NCBI GenBank assembly: GCA_011317545.1
Contig: WUJK01000010.1
Location: 1,302,001-1,366,000 of the forward strand
Source: Coniella vitis
Taxonomy: Eukaryota > Ascomycota > Sordariomycetes > Diaporthales > Schizoparmaceae
Length of the DNA: 64,000 nucleotides
Direction: 5' to 3'
The notes below the pieces were generated by a model, which did no database searches, was not told the DNA's origin, and worked only from the letters and a program-made list of their open reading frames with translations. The translations under genes and the position numbers were made by a program. Positions 46,629 to 58,162 of this stretch are shown here, piece after piece; positions within the stretch are counted from its first letter, which is position 1, and each line of letters starts with the position of its first letter.

Positions 46629-49600
46629 CTACAGGTACCTCTTTTCCTCTATGTTTTCAAAGAGTTGGATGGTGTCGCCGGGTTGGAAATCGTCGTAGTC
46701 CTCGAACATCATGCCGCATTCCGTTCCGCTCCGCATCTCAGTGACATCCTTCTTATTTTGCTTCAGAGCTTCCAGTTTGCCTGCATTTGAACGCCAATCA
46801 ATATGTTTTCCAGTGACATTTGTGAAGAGAAAAGAGCCAAGGCAACACAAGGTTGGAAACAAAGGGGTATCGATGCTAGACTCAGGACGCGCAACTTACC
46901 TTCGTGGACGCTTTCGCCAGCCCGCATTACTCTGTACTGCCCACCTCTTGTCACAATGCCGTTTCTAACCTTCACACCGGCAATGTTCTTGTATTTCCTC
47001 TTGACAATGTTGATCGGGAATACTTGGAGTACTTCAGCCTCGGCCACCACTTTTTGCCGAATGATAGGGTCCAACAGCTGCGACATTTGCAACTTCAGTG
47101 CATCGACCATTTCGTAGATGATGTTGTAATCCAGGATCTTGACCCCAGCATCATCTGCTCGGCGCAGGATTGCGCTAGGAATCACAGTGTTGAAGTTGAC
47201 GATGCAACCCTGGGCCATGGCCATATGGTCGATGTCTGACTCTGTGATCAAACCCGGCGAAGCTCGTAGGACGCGGGTTTGAATTTCGTTGTTACCAATC
47301 TCTTTGACCGCATCCGTCAACGCCTCAACTGAACCCATGACATCCCCCTTGACGATGACATTGTATATGATAGGACCTGTTGGCACGGACTTGGCTTCAG
47401 CATTTTCGTCTCCGTCCGCGATATCGTTCTGCAGTTCTTCCTCTAACGCTTTCCTCTCCGCCTCCTCGCGGTCTGCCAACTCTTTTTGCGCTTGCTGTGC
47501 GGCAGATTCCGCTCGCTCGGCTATTTCTTGGCGGTATTCAACTGCTGCCTGAGCCTTCGACTCATCCGGTGCTTGCAGAACCATGTCACCTGCCATTGGT
47601 GGCTGTTTCCAGCTGCCGTAGATCTCAACTGGCGTGCCGGGCCCAGCTTCTCTGACATCATTGCCAGCCTCGTTCTTCATCGTTCTGATTCTAGTGTAGG
47701 TCTTGCCGGCCACAATTAGGTCACCGATACGCAAAGTTCCTCTCTTTACGAGTATGGTCGCCGCCCTGCCGTCTGTCTTTACACTGGCCTCGAGGACCCA
47801 TCCCTCTGCCATGCCATCAGTCTCAGCACGCATATCAAGGATTTCAGATAGCGTGAGGATGCTTTCTTCCAAGTCACCCATACCCCGGCCTGTTACACCA
47901 CTGACGGCCACAACCTGCACGTCACCACCGTAGTCTTCAATCTCAACTCCGTTGCTAGCCAAATCTGTCTTGACGGCGTCGATCCGTCTTGGGTCGTCAT
48001 CAATATCGATTTTGTTGATAGCAACAATCATTGGGACCTTGGCGTTTTGTGCATGTTTGATTGCTTCAATGGTCTGCGGCTTCACACTGTCGTCAACAGC
48101 AACCACCAGAACAACGATATCCGTGACATTGGCTCCACGCTGTCGCATGCTCAAGAAGGCGGCGTGCCCTGGCGTGTCAAGGAACGTAATAAGCTTTCCG
48201 GACTTGAGCTTAACGGAGAAGGCGCCAATATGTTGCGTGATACCACCATGTTCTTGGGCGGCGACAGACGATTTTCGAAGCCAGTCCAACATTGTTGTCT
48301 TACCATGGTCTACATGACCCATGATCGTGACGATGGGTGGGCGAGGAGGCAAAGCAAAGGGATCCTCTGATGGTGGACGCGGTTTCAAATCTCGACCGTC
48401 GCCTGTGTCAACCGTTGTCTCGAAGCCATATTCAGCAGCAACAAGCGCGGCGGTCTCTCCAGTCATTACACTGTCTTGTACAATATTCTCAAACCCGAGC
48501 TGCTCGAGGTCGGACAAGAACATGCGAGGTTTGATGCGGAGAGCGTTGGCCAGATCAGAGACAGAGATGTACTCGGGAAGCAGAATCTTCTTTTGTATCA
48601 GTGCCTCTTTAGCAGCTTTCTTCTCTTCTTTGGCGCGCGCGCGCGCTTCTCGAAGCGCCATTGCCTGCTCATAATCGTAATCTCCGTCGTAGTCATCATC
48701 GTAGTCTTGTTGTTTTCGATTCTTCGATTTTTTGAATTTGCCTGGCTTCCGTCGGCGGTCATCAAAATCTTCTTCGAATTCCCAGTCCCGATCGCGATAC
48801 CGATCAGAGTCCCGGCTTCTGCGGCGCTTCTCGTCGGGGAACTTCTCTTGGTCGCGATCATTAGAGGCTTCAGCGTCTCTCGTTCCTCTGTCACTCTCGG
48901 GCGAACTAGTTGTCTTTTCAGTCAAGCCAGCTCCGTCACGACCTTGAGCTGGTTGGGTCAGCCCAGGTGATGCCCAGTTACCTTGGTCAAATGATTGAGC
49001 GTTCCCGTTCTTGGAATTGAAGGTTCCTGGAAGAGGATCTCGCGGACTTATTGATTGATTTGCAATATTTCTATTGGGCGGAGGTACGTTCTTCGATAGA
49101 GGCTCAGACGGCAAGTGCCAGTCCTCTTGTGTGAATGAAACCATCTTGTTCTTTGTTTCAGGGACAATAGAATGTTGCATGAGCGTGAAAGCATCCTCGG
49201 AGCCCTGCGAGGTTGGAGTGCTTGCACTCTGCTGGGCTTTGAACATGGCTGGACTTCGTGAGGAGGGTGCATTATGTCGGGGCAAATTGAATGGACTCAT
49301 AGACTCGAACAGATCCTTCTTAGACGTTTTCCGCCGTAGTGAAGGATACTCTGCGGGAGGGGGGACTGGTGGTGGTGGTGGCTTTCTTTGTAGTGGCGAA
49401 GCCCCGATGATGGGCGGGGGTATTGAAGATGAATGCGTAGGAGAGCGGGAAACGAGGGGTTCAACCTTGAGTATTGAGGGCTTGGCTTTCTGCGTAGGCT
49501 TTAGGATATGTGAATCACGAGAAACGGCAGCTTGGCGGAGGTCGTCCAAAGAGAGTCCAGCAAGGCTTCCGGTGGGCTTCGCAGATGGTATGGTTGAAGT

Positions 49601-50616
49601 TCCATCCTTGGGCCTGATCGGAGCTATTCCAGAGCCAGAGCCAGAGCCACGCTGCCCAGATAATGGAGTGAAAGCATTGCCAAATGTAAAGTTTCCGAAG
49701 GACTGTTGCCCGCGGGTACCCCCCAGGTTTGTTGGCTGGCCAGAGCTCTGCGTACTGCTAGGCGCCACCGCTTTCCAAGGCTCAGCAGGGTTGAATGGCT
49801 TCGGCCCAATGCTGCTGCCAAAGCCTGACTGAGAGGTAGGTTTGGCAGGCTGCTGAACCTGCGCACCTACAGGACCAGGGGGTATTTGTGAGAATGGCGC
49901 ATTTATACCCCCCGTACGTCCATCGGTGCGAATATTCTGTTGACTTGTGGATAGGATGGAGGAGGCACTGGGCTGCCAGGCGGTACTTGCTGAGCTAGTT
50001 GTCGGTCTTGTTGGCAAGGCAGTTTTCGCAAGTAGCCCGCTAGCCAACGGCGACGAGGAAAGCAACCCGTTCTCTGATTTGCTACCCCACGCTGAAGTTC
50101 CTTTGGCCGGAGGTATCGTGCCGCGTCCTTGTGATCCTCCCCACGGCGCAGGTTTTGGAGCATGGGGGAACTGGTCTTGATTCCTTTTCACACCTGCCGC
50201 CCATGCAGCATTCGACTGTCCTGGGACCGTGTTGGATCCAAATTTACCCCATGTTGAGTAGCTGTGTTTGCCCTCCCGCCGGACCTTTGGCGAGCCCTCA
50301 ACGTGCGAAACCACAGACCAGGTCGAACTTGGTCGCCGTGAGGTATGTGTAGGACTCGAGGACAGCGGTGGTGAGGCAGATGGGGATCCATGCGGCGTTG
50401 CGCGACCAAGAGCGTGTAGTTGCGCCGTGTGTTGCTGGTGCGCGCGACGACATAACGAGCAGAGGTAGAAGCCGCGCTGCTTCTGAAGACGCAGGTTTGT
50501 TAGTACGTTGGCAGACAAATTTGTTCTTGGGGCCAAAGCTCATATTGGGAATTGTATTTTATAACCACAACATACCTGGGCGTGGTTCCGCAACATCTCT
50601 GCAGGGCGCCGCGCAT
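46629..50616 (-). CDS. IFM1: Mitochondrial translation initiation factor IF-2
   Basis: GTPase that places initiator tRNA on the mitochondrial ribosome. Exons 50616-50576, 50525-46900 and 46780-46629 encode 1272 aa. The 41-base first exon gives MRGALQRCCGTTPR and the frame continues TNLSANVLTNLRL, an Arg-rich targeting peptide; without it the long frame has no ATG. Residues 40-640 are a Pro/Ser/Gly-rich extension followed by an Arg/Asp/Lys stretch. An IF2-N-like helix set (ISVSDLANALRIKPRMFLSD) lies near 660. The G domain starts near 745 with GHVDHGKTT, DTPGHAAF and NKID, then domains II-IV with VKGDVMGSVEALTDAVKEI. The last exon encodes DYDDFQPGDTIQLFE. The family's usual size is 650-1000, so the N-terminal region is long. 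The first acceptor (CCCCAAG) is the least certain point. Confidence 0.93.
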
Positions 50617-51255
50617 TCGAAACGTCTTCAGTAGAGGTGTTGTTGAAACATTTCCAAAGTTTCTCAAAACATCCGGAAGCGTTCGAGTCGCAGCAGTTCA
50701 GGACATGGCTGCAGCGGCAACTTTTGGAGGTGGATTTTCAATGGAGCAGACAAACGCTGGTCCCACTGACATGCATCAGGGAGGCACGTACCGTGTACTA
50801 TGTAGTACCTAGCCACTAGCTAGCTGGCTGGCTGGCTAGGTATGTCTGGTATGTCATAGTACTCAAATCCGAAAACAGGGGTCCGACGCGCACAGGGACA
50901 CCAAAAGGCAGGTACCCATAAGATACCTCAATCTAGTACATAACACTTTTGTTGGCAAAGTCTCTGCGAAATCCCTTAGCGCGGATCCAGGTACAGATTG
51001 CAGATTCGCCGGCAGGCACAGCAACAGTCGTCAGTTTTATTTAGGGGCCCAGGGGCCAAATAACAGAGCTGGCCTTACAAGTGAATCCATACTCATGGCC
51101 TCTCAAACCATACAGATTCAACTTCTAAATCTTCAACCTCACCGGGTTGCTCTTTCCGCGGTGTCCAATTCGACATATCATTCATCTCACAAGGCATCCC
51201 AGTCGCAGCAGAAAAGCAAACTCCTCCATAACCACCCGATTACCCATCACTCGTT
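50617..51255. promoter_or_regulatory. Divergent promoter region mIF2 / two-TM protein
   Basis: This contains GTACTATGTAGTAC at 50795-50808, followed by a TAGCTGGC repeat at 50819-50838. No gene is supportable. Confidence 0.5.
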
Positions 51256-52308
51256 ATGGCGCCATCAAAAAGAGGCGCGGCGAAGAAGCCAACGCCAAAC
51301 TCTTCCACGTCGCCGATCTCGCAGGATCCTCCACAACCATTCAAGCGGGCTCCAGAAGTTATGGCACCGTTACTTGCGACACTCTCGCCCAAACGTGTTT
51401 ATATAACACATATTGACAGCAAGCCGGCCGACTTCAAGCGCAAGATCTTCATGATCCCGATAGTCATCAACATCGCCATTACAGCACTCTTCGTTTGGCG
51501 CATGTATCGTATAGGCCCGTGGTACTTCAGTCTTGTGGCATCGGCCTTTGGCCACCCTAATGAGACGACTGTGCCGGTGGCTGATTCCACCTGGCTGTCA
51601 ATTGCCAAGATTGTCGCGCGCCGGGCCTTCACGTTCATGCTGGACTTTTCGCTATTCATCTTTGTCTGGCCGTGGCCTGTCGAGTTCTGCTATGGCGGCG
51701 CAGACGGCAGCCCTCTTTTCTGGCGGTGGAGTGTGGGCTTCCGTGAAAAGGAAATTTACATTCGTCGCAGTAAACCAACGTGGGATAGCGATCTTGAGGG
51801 CATTATACAAGGCAAAAACCGCAGTGCGAGAAACCTGTTCATTGAACGTATCAGTGCAGCGACATCGTCCCTGCTCGTCAGTGAAAAAACGGGCTACTTG
51901 ACTATGAACAGAGACTGGGACCTGGACTGGACGGCTATGGTTGATGCCACAAAACTGGTCGACAAGAAAGATATCGCTTTGGAGGCATTCGGGCTGCTGG
52001 TGGTCTTGCATCACGATGATTATGGCTGGGTTTCAATCGACATGAAGACAGCGGAAAATGCTGAAGGCGACGCTCGCCGCGTGCAAGTTTTCAAATTTCG
52101 GGATGCGCTGGCTGCTGTGGACAAGGAAGCCCTGTTTTATCGTTGGATTGAAATTGTTCAGTTCGAGTCCACGCGGCCAGAAGGATTCGGTCCAGAAAGA
52201 CAGGTCGAGGTCGCCAAGCAGATTCGGGAATTGTTTGCCAAAGAGGATATCGACTTTGACCAGTTCTGGAAGGATAGCGTCGGCTCAGACGGCTTGGTCG
52301 ATCTCTAG
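51256..52308 (+). CDS. Conserved-looking two-TM membrane protein, function unknown
   Basis: Single exon, 350 aa, with a good ATG (GTTATGG) and no need for introns. The N-terminus (1-55) is Pro/Ser/Lys-rich. Two hydrophobic segments are visible: about residues 73-95 (FMIPIVINIAITALFVWRMY) and about 124-148 (AFTFMLDFSLFIFVWPWPVE). The rest is a soluble, Trp/Asp-rich domain with RWSVGFREKEIYIRRSKPTW, TGYLTMNRDWDLDWTAMVDA and DFDQFWKDSVGSDG near the end. I have the impression of a fungus-wide family but do not recognise a named domain, so I assign no function. Codon use and open length support a real gene. It is divergent from mIF2 and convergent with the PDAP1-like gene, 237 bases apart. Confidence 0.85.
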   Translation: MAPSKRGAAKKPTPNSSTSPISQDPPQPFKRAPEVMAPLLATLSPKRVYITHIDSKPADFKRKIFMIPIVINIAITALFVWRMYRIGPWYFSLVASAFGHPNETTVPVADSTWLSIAKIVARRAFTFMLDFSLFIFVWPWPVEFCYGGADGSPLFWRWSVGFREKEIYIRRSKPTWDSDLEGIIQGKNRSARNLFIERISAATSSLLVSEKTGYLTMNRDWDLDWTAMVDATKLVDKKDIALEAFGLLVVLHHDDYGWVSIDMKTAENAEGDARRVQVFKFRDALAAVDKEALFYRWIEIVQFESTRPEGFGPERQVEVAKQIRELFAKEDIDFDQFWKDSVGSDGLVDL

Positions 52309-52545
52309 AAAGAGGCAGCGGATCCAACTCGAGTACTGCAGGCGTCGTAGTAGTGTCACATTTGCCAGAAATTGAGATGTATTTGCCGTTTGTCTGGCTT
52401 GAATCCGTGACAAAGAACCCAGAGGCAGGCGCGATGATCCAATGTAATATGGTAAATGCGAAGGATCCAAGGCGTTTATTGCGAAACTCCAAATATACCA
52501 ACCAGTTCATATCTGTCTGTCTACCTTTACGGGGCCAGCAACATC

Positions 52546-53465
52546 CTACTTCTTGCTGCCTTTCTTGGTAGGCTTGCCTAGGGCAGCCTCACGCAACTTT
52601 GCCTCCCGCTTCTCAATCTCAGCACGCTTCTTGGCCTCCTGTTCTTTGCGCTCCTCCTCTTCGGCCTTTGTTGAATGTTAGCTTTCCCCCCCTCATCTTA
52701 TAGTCTTTACTGAAAAGAGAGATGACATACCTCTCGCTGCAAACGAGCCCTCTCGCGTTCTTCACGAATCCTCTGAAGACGTGCGATGTCTGCTTTGGCC
52801 TCGTCGGTCTTGCCCGCCAAATGTTGCTTCATATAGCGCTCCTTTGCAGCCGCCGCCTCGGCCGACTCCCTTTCTCGGCGACTCTGGGGCTGCTTAACGC
52901 TCATTTTGGAAACGGCTGCAGTTGCTTCTTCGACATCATCATCACTCTCCTCTTTAGGGGGAGCAACAGCCTGCTTGCGTGCAGCCTTGGAATGGTTGGG
53001 ATTGGCGGGCATATCGTCATCCTCATCTTCCGAGTCGCTAGGTGGCAAGTCCCCAACCTGAATGGAAGCAGCCTTGGCCTTGGCGATAGCAGCCTCCTTG
53101 CGAGCCTTCTTTTCCTTCCTGCGGTCCTCACGACTCACCTCCTGCACGGGGCCACGGGACGGGCCTTCATCTTCGGATGACTCTTCAGATCCATCTTCCT
53201 CATCTGAATCCGAACCAGAGCCACTGTTGGTCCTTTTCGCGTCTTCGCTCCACATGGAGATTTCATTGCCGTCGGCGTCGAGAGGTCGCAGGTCACGAGA
53301 AAAGTGCTTGCCGCCTGTGAACATTGTCGTATTAGAAAAGCCGAGATGAATGTCTTTTGGCTGGCTATCGCATAGAAAAATTTCACAGGTGGACTTACCT
53401 CCACGCTTAGCCTTGTTGAATTTGCCAGCTCTGGCACGATCTACTGCGCGGCCACCTCCTGCCAT
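52546..53465 (-). CDS. PDAP1/PP28-like acid- and heat-stable phosphoprotein
   Basis: Three minus-strand exons, 53465-53399, 53314-52731 and 52665-52546, encode 256 aa. The N-terminus is Gly/Arg/Lys-rich (MAGGGRAVDRARAGKFNKAK, then GGGKHFSRDLRPLD). A Ser/Asp/Glu-rich centre has many CK2-type sites (GSGSDSDEEDGSEESSEDEG). The C-terminal third carries the PP28 casein-kinase-substrate domain: NPNHSKAARK, SRRERESAEAAAAKERYMKQ, HLAGKTDEAKADIARLQRIR and EERERARLQRE. A Lys/Arg/Ala helix ends GKPTKKGSKK. The first intron (84 bases) has no stop in frame, so an unspliced reading appears open but breaks the GGKHFS junction. Molecular role in fungi is not established. Head to head with the LRR-like unknown. 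Confidence 0.92.
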
Positions 53466-54437
53466 TGTGAAATTGGAACTTTGAGTTTGTGTGGGGCTCG
53501 TATGCTTATTGAAAGCGTTACTGAGAAGAGATGAGTCGATTCCCTCTCGTTAATCTTGTCTTGGGTTTCGACAGTATAGAAATGCCGAAGGTGAAGGCAA
53601 CTGTAGGTGCGGTTAATGCCCAAAGGTGTCAGGACAGAGTGAAAATGTTAGAGATGGGCCAAACGAGGAATTGCCAAAGAGTCATCACCATTTGTTGCTA
53701 GGCAGTGCTGCAAGTGATTGCAGCCCCTCTCTGCAGCAGGGGTCAGGGCCCTGCAAGCCGCTAGTAATTGCTTTCAGCCCTGCCGTGATTGGTGATGCCA
53801 TGTTGCACGTATTATACCTGTGGGCTTCAATGCTACGTAGGTATTATCGAGTCGCGTCACTTTTGATTACATAATAGTCACGACCCCACAATATTCTGCA
53901 TCAAAATTTCGTGACGGCTTCCAGACACTCTTTTCTTGTTTCTTCTTTCTTCTTCACAACACATATTTTCGCACCCCCGTATTCACTCTGGCACTCAGCC
54001 TTGCTTCAGTGGCGTGTCTTGGAGGGGAAACCGGGGGTCAGATGAAATCGTTATCTTACCTTCTGTACTCGTATTCAGCTTGACGAAAGCTCACGTTGAG
54101 TACCAGATAAATTTTCGACGAGACATTTCCCACGTAGAAACTGCACTTTTGGGCGCACTCGATACCTCGACCGACGTCCCTGCACATTTGGAGTCTGCCT
54201 TTTGATTCCGGTTTGGACCATCACACTAGGCCTCCTCGAGTATGCAGTCACCGAGTAGCTAGTCGCGGGAGCAACCTCAAGAAACGGGGTGCGTGGCAAC
54301 CTCTGGTGAGCGGCGTCCTGCTGCCACCTGCGTAAACAGCATCCTCGTGATTTCGATGGTCCCTGACAACCATTTCACTACCACCACCAGCAACGTGGCC
54401 GTGTTCTTTTTGAGGCCACTGCTTGCCATCAACCACA
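53466..54437. promoter_or_regulatory. Divergent promoter region PDAP1-like / LRR-like unknown
   Basis: About 970 bases lie between head-to-head starts, with a T/C-rich block at 53930-53975. No other feature is recognised. Confidence 0.45.
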
Positions 54438-55954
54438 ATGGACCAGTTTGTAGTCCTGGAATATGAAGCGTACGCAATATCCAACCTCAAGGATCTTAGC
54501 TGGACTCGCGAGGCTCCGAGACCTATCACGTCCTCGGCACGCCGTCGCAAACGTCACGCTCACAAGGGCCCCAGGTCTTTGTTTACCTTGGCTCTAGAGA
54601 CAGCCGCAGAAAACATCCAAAATTTTGACGATGACTATCTTGCATCATTACCCAAGCGCGGATGGGTTCAGTCGATGTGGAAGTACCTGGGTCTCACCGA
54701 AGGGTAAAGTTTTACCGCATTGCTTGATGGAGCTTGTTGCTGTAGTATCTAGACCATCAACACCACATCATCTAATAACGTTATCATTCCAGACAACTTT
54801 CATTTGAAGTCTGGAAGAAATTCAACAGACATCTGCCCAGAGATGAAAACGAGAGAAGACAGTTACTGCAGCGATTCCATCTTTGCATACCTGTTCCAAC
54901 AGCCGCCTCGTTTGCAGTCTATACTCAACCATTACAAGCAACAGCTGCGTTCGACTTCATCACGCACCTGAGAATCGCGGGTTCATGTCAAATTACACCA
55001 CGTGATTTGATACTGCTCCCTAGTTTGAGCAGTCTAGGAGTCTTGGAAATAATTGAGCCATGGGATTCAGGCCAGCCATTTCCCAGAGTCGACGACCGCA
55101 TGGTCAGTCAATCGCTGTCGTCAAATGTTTTCATTGCTTCTGATCGCTAACACTCAAATTCGTAGATCAAGGCATGGAGCTCTCATGATGCTCCCTTTTC
55201 GCGGCTTTTGATTCTCAAGGTATCCTCCCTCGATTCCTTTACCGAAGAGAGCATGCGCTATCTGCACAAATTCCCCAAATTAGCCATGTTGGACGTCTTT
55301 GTAAGGCGTAAATACTGGCGCCGAGCTCGCGCCGATAACCTACATGAATACTGGGCTCGTTGTGATGCAAACAACTTGCGCCGCAGCGACCTCTCCGCCT
55401 GTCTCCCGTTGCGGCATTCGACATTGCTTCCCGACACGACCGATTCCCACAAGCACATTGCTCGATACATTGCAGACAACCCCCATGTCAAGGCTGGCAA
55501 CGAGAAGAGGCTCTGGGGATGCTGGACGTATACGACAGTGGAGCGGATGCTCATGAATGCCGCCAGAACCGCTAACACCAAGACAACTAAGACAAGTCAA
55601 AGGGAAAGCGCCTCTGGCACCGCCAGCTACCCCAACGTTGACCGCAACTGGAGCCAGTACGATTGTGAGCCGACGTTGCCCTTCGCCACGCTGGCCCTGG
55701 GCTCGGACCGCAGTGTGATAGAAGCGCCGGCGGGCGGACAGGTGCCTGGCATGATACGCATCGTCTTCTTTCGACGATCAATAATTCCTGGGGCCAGTGC
55801 ACCGCAAGCGGTATTCCGCCCAACTGAGCGCCCTGTGGCATCTTCCGAAGACAAGGCAGCAAGAAAGGACTCGAATTCGAATGCGCCACCGTTGAAAAGA
55901 CGGCGGGTCGGGGCCATCCAGGATGTGCTTAGTGATTTTCAGCCTAGAGCATAG
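54438..55954 (+). CDS. Unknown protein with LRR-like segment
   Basis: Exons 54438-54703, 54793-55102 and 55166-55954 (introns of 89 and 63 bases with CTAATAAC and GCTAAC branch points) encode 454 aa. I do not recognise a family. Visible features are a short basic patch (SSARRRKRHAHKG) near residue 35, then a stretch of about 140 residues with leucine-rich spacing (FITHLRIAGSCQITPRDLIL, LPSLSSLGVLEI, FSRLLILKVSSLDSFTEESM, FPKLAMLDV) resembling degenerate LRRs, a His/Arg/Trp-rich middle, and a C-terminal PPLKRRRVGA nuclear-localisation-like signal. The joined exons keep one frame throughout, which supports a real gene. It could be an F-box/LRR relative that has lost or hidden its F-box; this is inference. 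Confidence 0.8.
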
Positions 55955-56415
55955 GCTGATTGAATTGATCGAGGATGGGCTGGTCAATGTCGCATTCTAA
56001 GCAAGCGCCCATCGTGGCCGTAATGGCGTATATGTAATCACATGTAGCTAAAAAGGGTCGCACATGGTCTATCAGGGACAGCTCCTGCGATACAGGGCCA
56101 AACGGCTACTGCACAAAATAGCCTTGAGATAGAGTTCTAGTATTTTTTTAGAGCATAGTAAAAATGACGACACATGACTGCCCTTGCTTTTCTGCATCCG
56201 CTTAACCAAACCTTTCGATATCAAATCTGCATGGCCTACCCAAAGCTCGTTCTATGTCCAACCTTTGACAGTCCATCCAAGTCAATGGCAATTCATAATA
56301 TCATGCGTAAAATCATTTGCTTGTTCCCCGCTTTAACCAGCCAAAAATCACATTTGCCTGCCCTAAACCCATAACCGCTTATTTACGCAATCGCATTTTG
56401 GAAAAAGGGAAAACT
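55955..56415. other. Convergent 3' intergenic region
   Basis: This lies between the LRR-like unknown and SCOT stops. It is AT-leaning, with a T-run at 56145-56150. Nothing else is seen. Confidence 0.5.
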
Positions 56416-58162
56416 TTACAGCATAGGCTTCAAGTCCTCAGCAACAGTGAACGGGGCTTCGGTCTTCGCCTTGATCTCCTCTACTGTCACGCCGTCGGCA
56501 ATCTCAATGAGAGTGAGGCCATGGGCAAAGTCGACATCAAATACACCCTTAAAATATCGAATTAGCATGCTGTAAAATGGGTATGCTACCAACAGAGGTA
56601 GCAAAGAATGGCATCTCTTTTGAGGGAGAGAAGAAGGGGGCGGGGAGACTAACCAGCTCAGTAATGATTCTCGAAACGCAGGCACGTCCAGTCAAAGGGA
56701 ATGCACATTGCTTCACAATCTTGGCATTGCCCTTCTTGTCCGTGTGCTCCATGGTCACCACCACCTTGGTCGCGCTGGGGTTGCTGACCAAGTCCATGGC
56801 ACCTCCAAATCCCTTGACCTTGCCTGGCAACATCCAGTTGGCCAAGTCGCCTGTTGCGCTGACCTGCATGGCACCCAGAATAGTCAGGTTGATGCGACCG
56901 CTGCGGATCATGCCGAAGCTCTCCTCGCTGCCAAACACGGCTGCGCCAGGCTTGAGGGTAACCGTCTCCTTGCCTGCGTTGATCAGGTCGGCGTCCTCCT
57001 GGCCCTGTCGGGGGTAAGGGCCCAAGCCCAGGATACCGTTCTCGCTCTGCAACTGGACCTCAACCTCCGGGCCGACGAAGCCTGGAGCGAGCATGGGCAT
57101 GCCGATGCCCAAGTTAGCGTACATACCGTTCTTGAACTCCTTGGCTGCGCGGCGCACAATGCGCTCACGCTTGGCGAGAGTGTCGCCCGTGCCTAGCGCC
57201 TTCTTGGCGTCAGCATCCTCACCTCCCTCCTTGGTGAAGGTGTATTTCTCAATGCCCTTGGGCGTGGTGCTCTGCACGACGCGCTTGACGTAGATACCTG
57301 GCAGGTGCACTGCCTCGGGAGGGATCTCGCCAGGCTCGACGATGTGTTCGGCCTCGACAATGGTCATCTTGGCGTTGCGACCCATGGCGCCGTTGAAGTT
57401 GTTGGCCGCAAGACGGAACTGACAGTTACCGAGCTTGTCGGCCTTGTAGGCCTTGACAAAGGCATAGTCACCCTCAATGGCGTGTTCCAACAAATAGCTC
57501 TTGCCCTTGAACACCTTGACGTCCTTGGGGTAGGAGAACTCGTCGGGCGTGCCATCGGACTTGTTCTTGAGCGGCAGGTCTCCAGTCTGCACCACGGTGC
57601 CAAAGGCGGCTGGTGTATAAAAGGCGGGCACGCCACGGCCACCTGCAGAGCACCGCTCGGCGAGCGTACCTTGCGGTGTGAGCTCCAGCTCGACCTCGCC
57701 TGTCAGATACATCTTTTCAAAAGTCTTGTTTTCACCAATGTACGAAGCAATCATCTTGCGAATCTGCTTGGTCTTAAGCAGCTGGCCAAGGCCAGAGGTG
57801 TCGGTGCCTGCATTGTTGGAGACGGCTGTCAAGCCCTTGAGGTCAGGTCTGTTGAGCACCTCGTTGATCAGAGTATCTGGAACGCCACAGAGTCCAAAGC
57901 CACCGCACAGGAGAGTGCTGTCGGGCTTCATGTCTTTGATGGCTTCAGAAGCTGAGGGGTACACTTTGTTGATCTCGGCGCGCCGCGTCGTGGCAGAGAA
58001 GGCGCGGGCAAAAAGCAGTGCATGCTGCGGTAAGACGGGCTACTGTCAGCTAGTTTTCCTTAAATTTGCTTTCCCACTGACAATTGCAATGCTGATACTC
58101 ACGTTGGAGCCATATTTGGAATATGCGCGGAGGGTCCGCAGGCAGACACCGGCAGAAGGCAT
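56416..58162 (-). CDS. Succinyl-CoA:3-ketoacid CoA-transferase, mitochondrial
   Basis: Class I CoA-transferase of ketone-body and acetoacetate use in the mitochondrial matrix. Exons 58162-58103, 58024-56654 and 56547-56416 encode 520 aa, the same size as animal SCOT. The first exon MPSAGVCLRTLRAYSKYGSN plus FARAFSATTRRAEINKVY forms a targeting peptide. Subunit-A-like motifs are CGGFGLCGVPDTLINEV, SNNAGTDTSGLGQLL and TPQGTLAERCSAGGRGVPAF. The subunit-B half has MYANLGIGMPMLAPGF and QSENGILGLGPYPRQGQEDA, whose Glu is the catalytic residue, then GLTLIEIADGVTVEEIKAKT at the end. The last intron has a GTTAGT donor and TTTAAG acceptor but joins conserved TEL|GVFDVDF exactly. Confidence 0.97.

Noticed and set aside
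48636..48650. GCGCGCGC run as a promoter or Z-DNA element
   Set aside because: It lies inside the mIF2 coding exon and encodes an Arg-Ala stretch.
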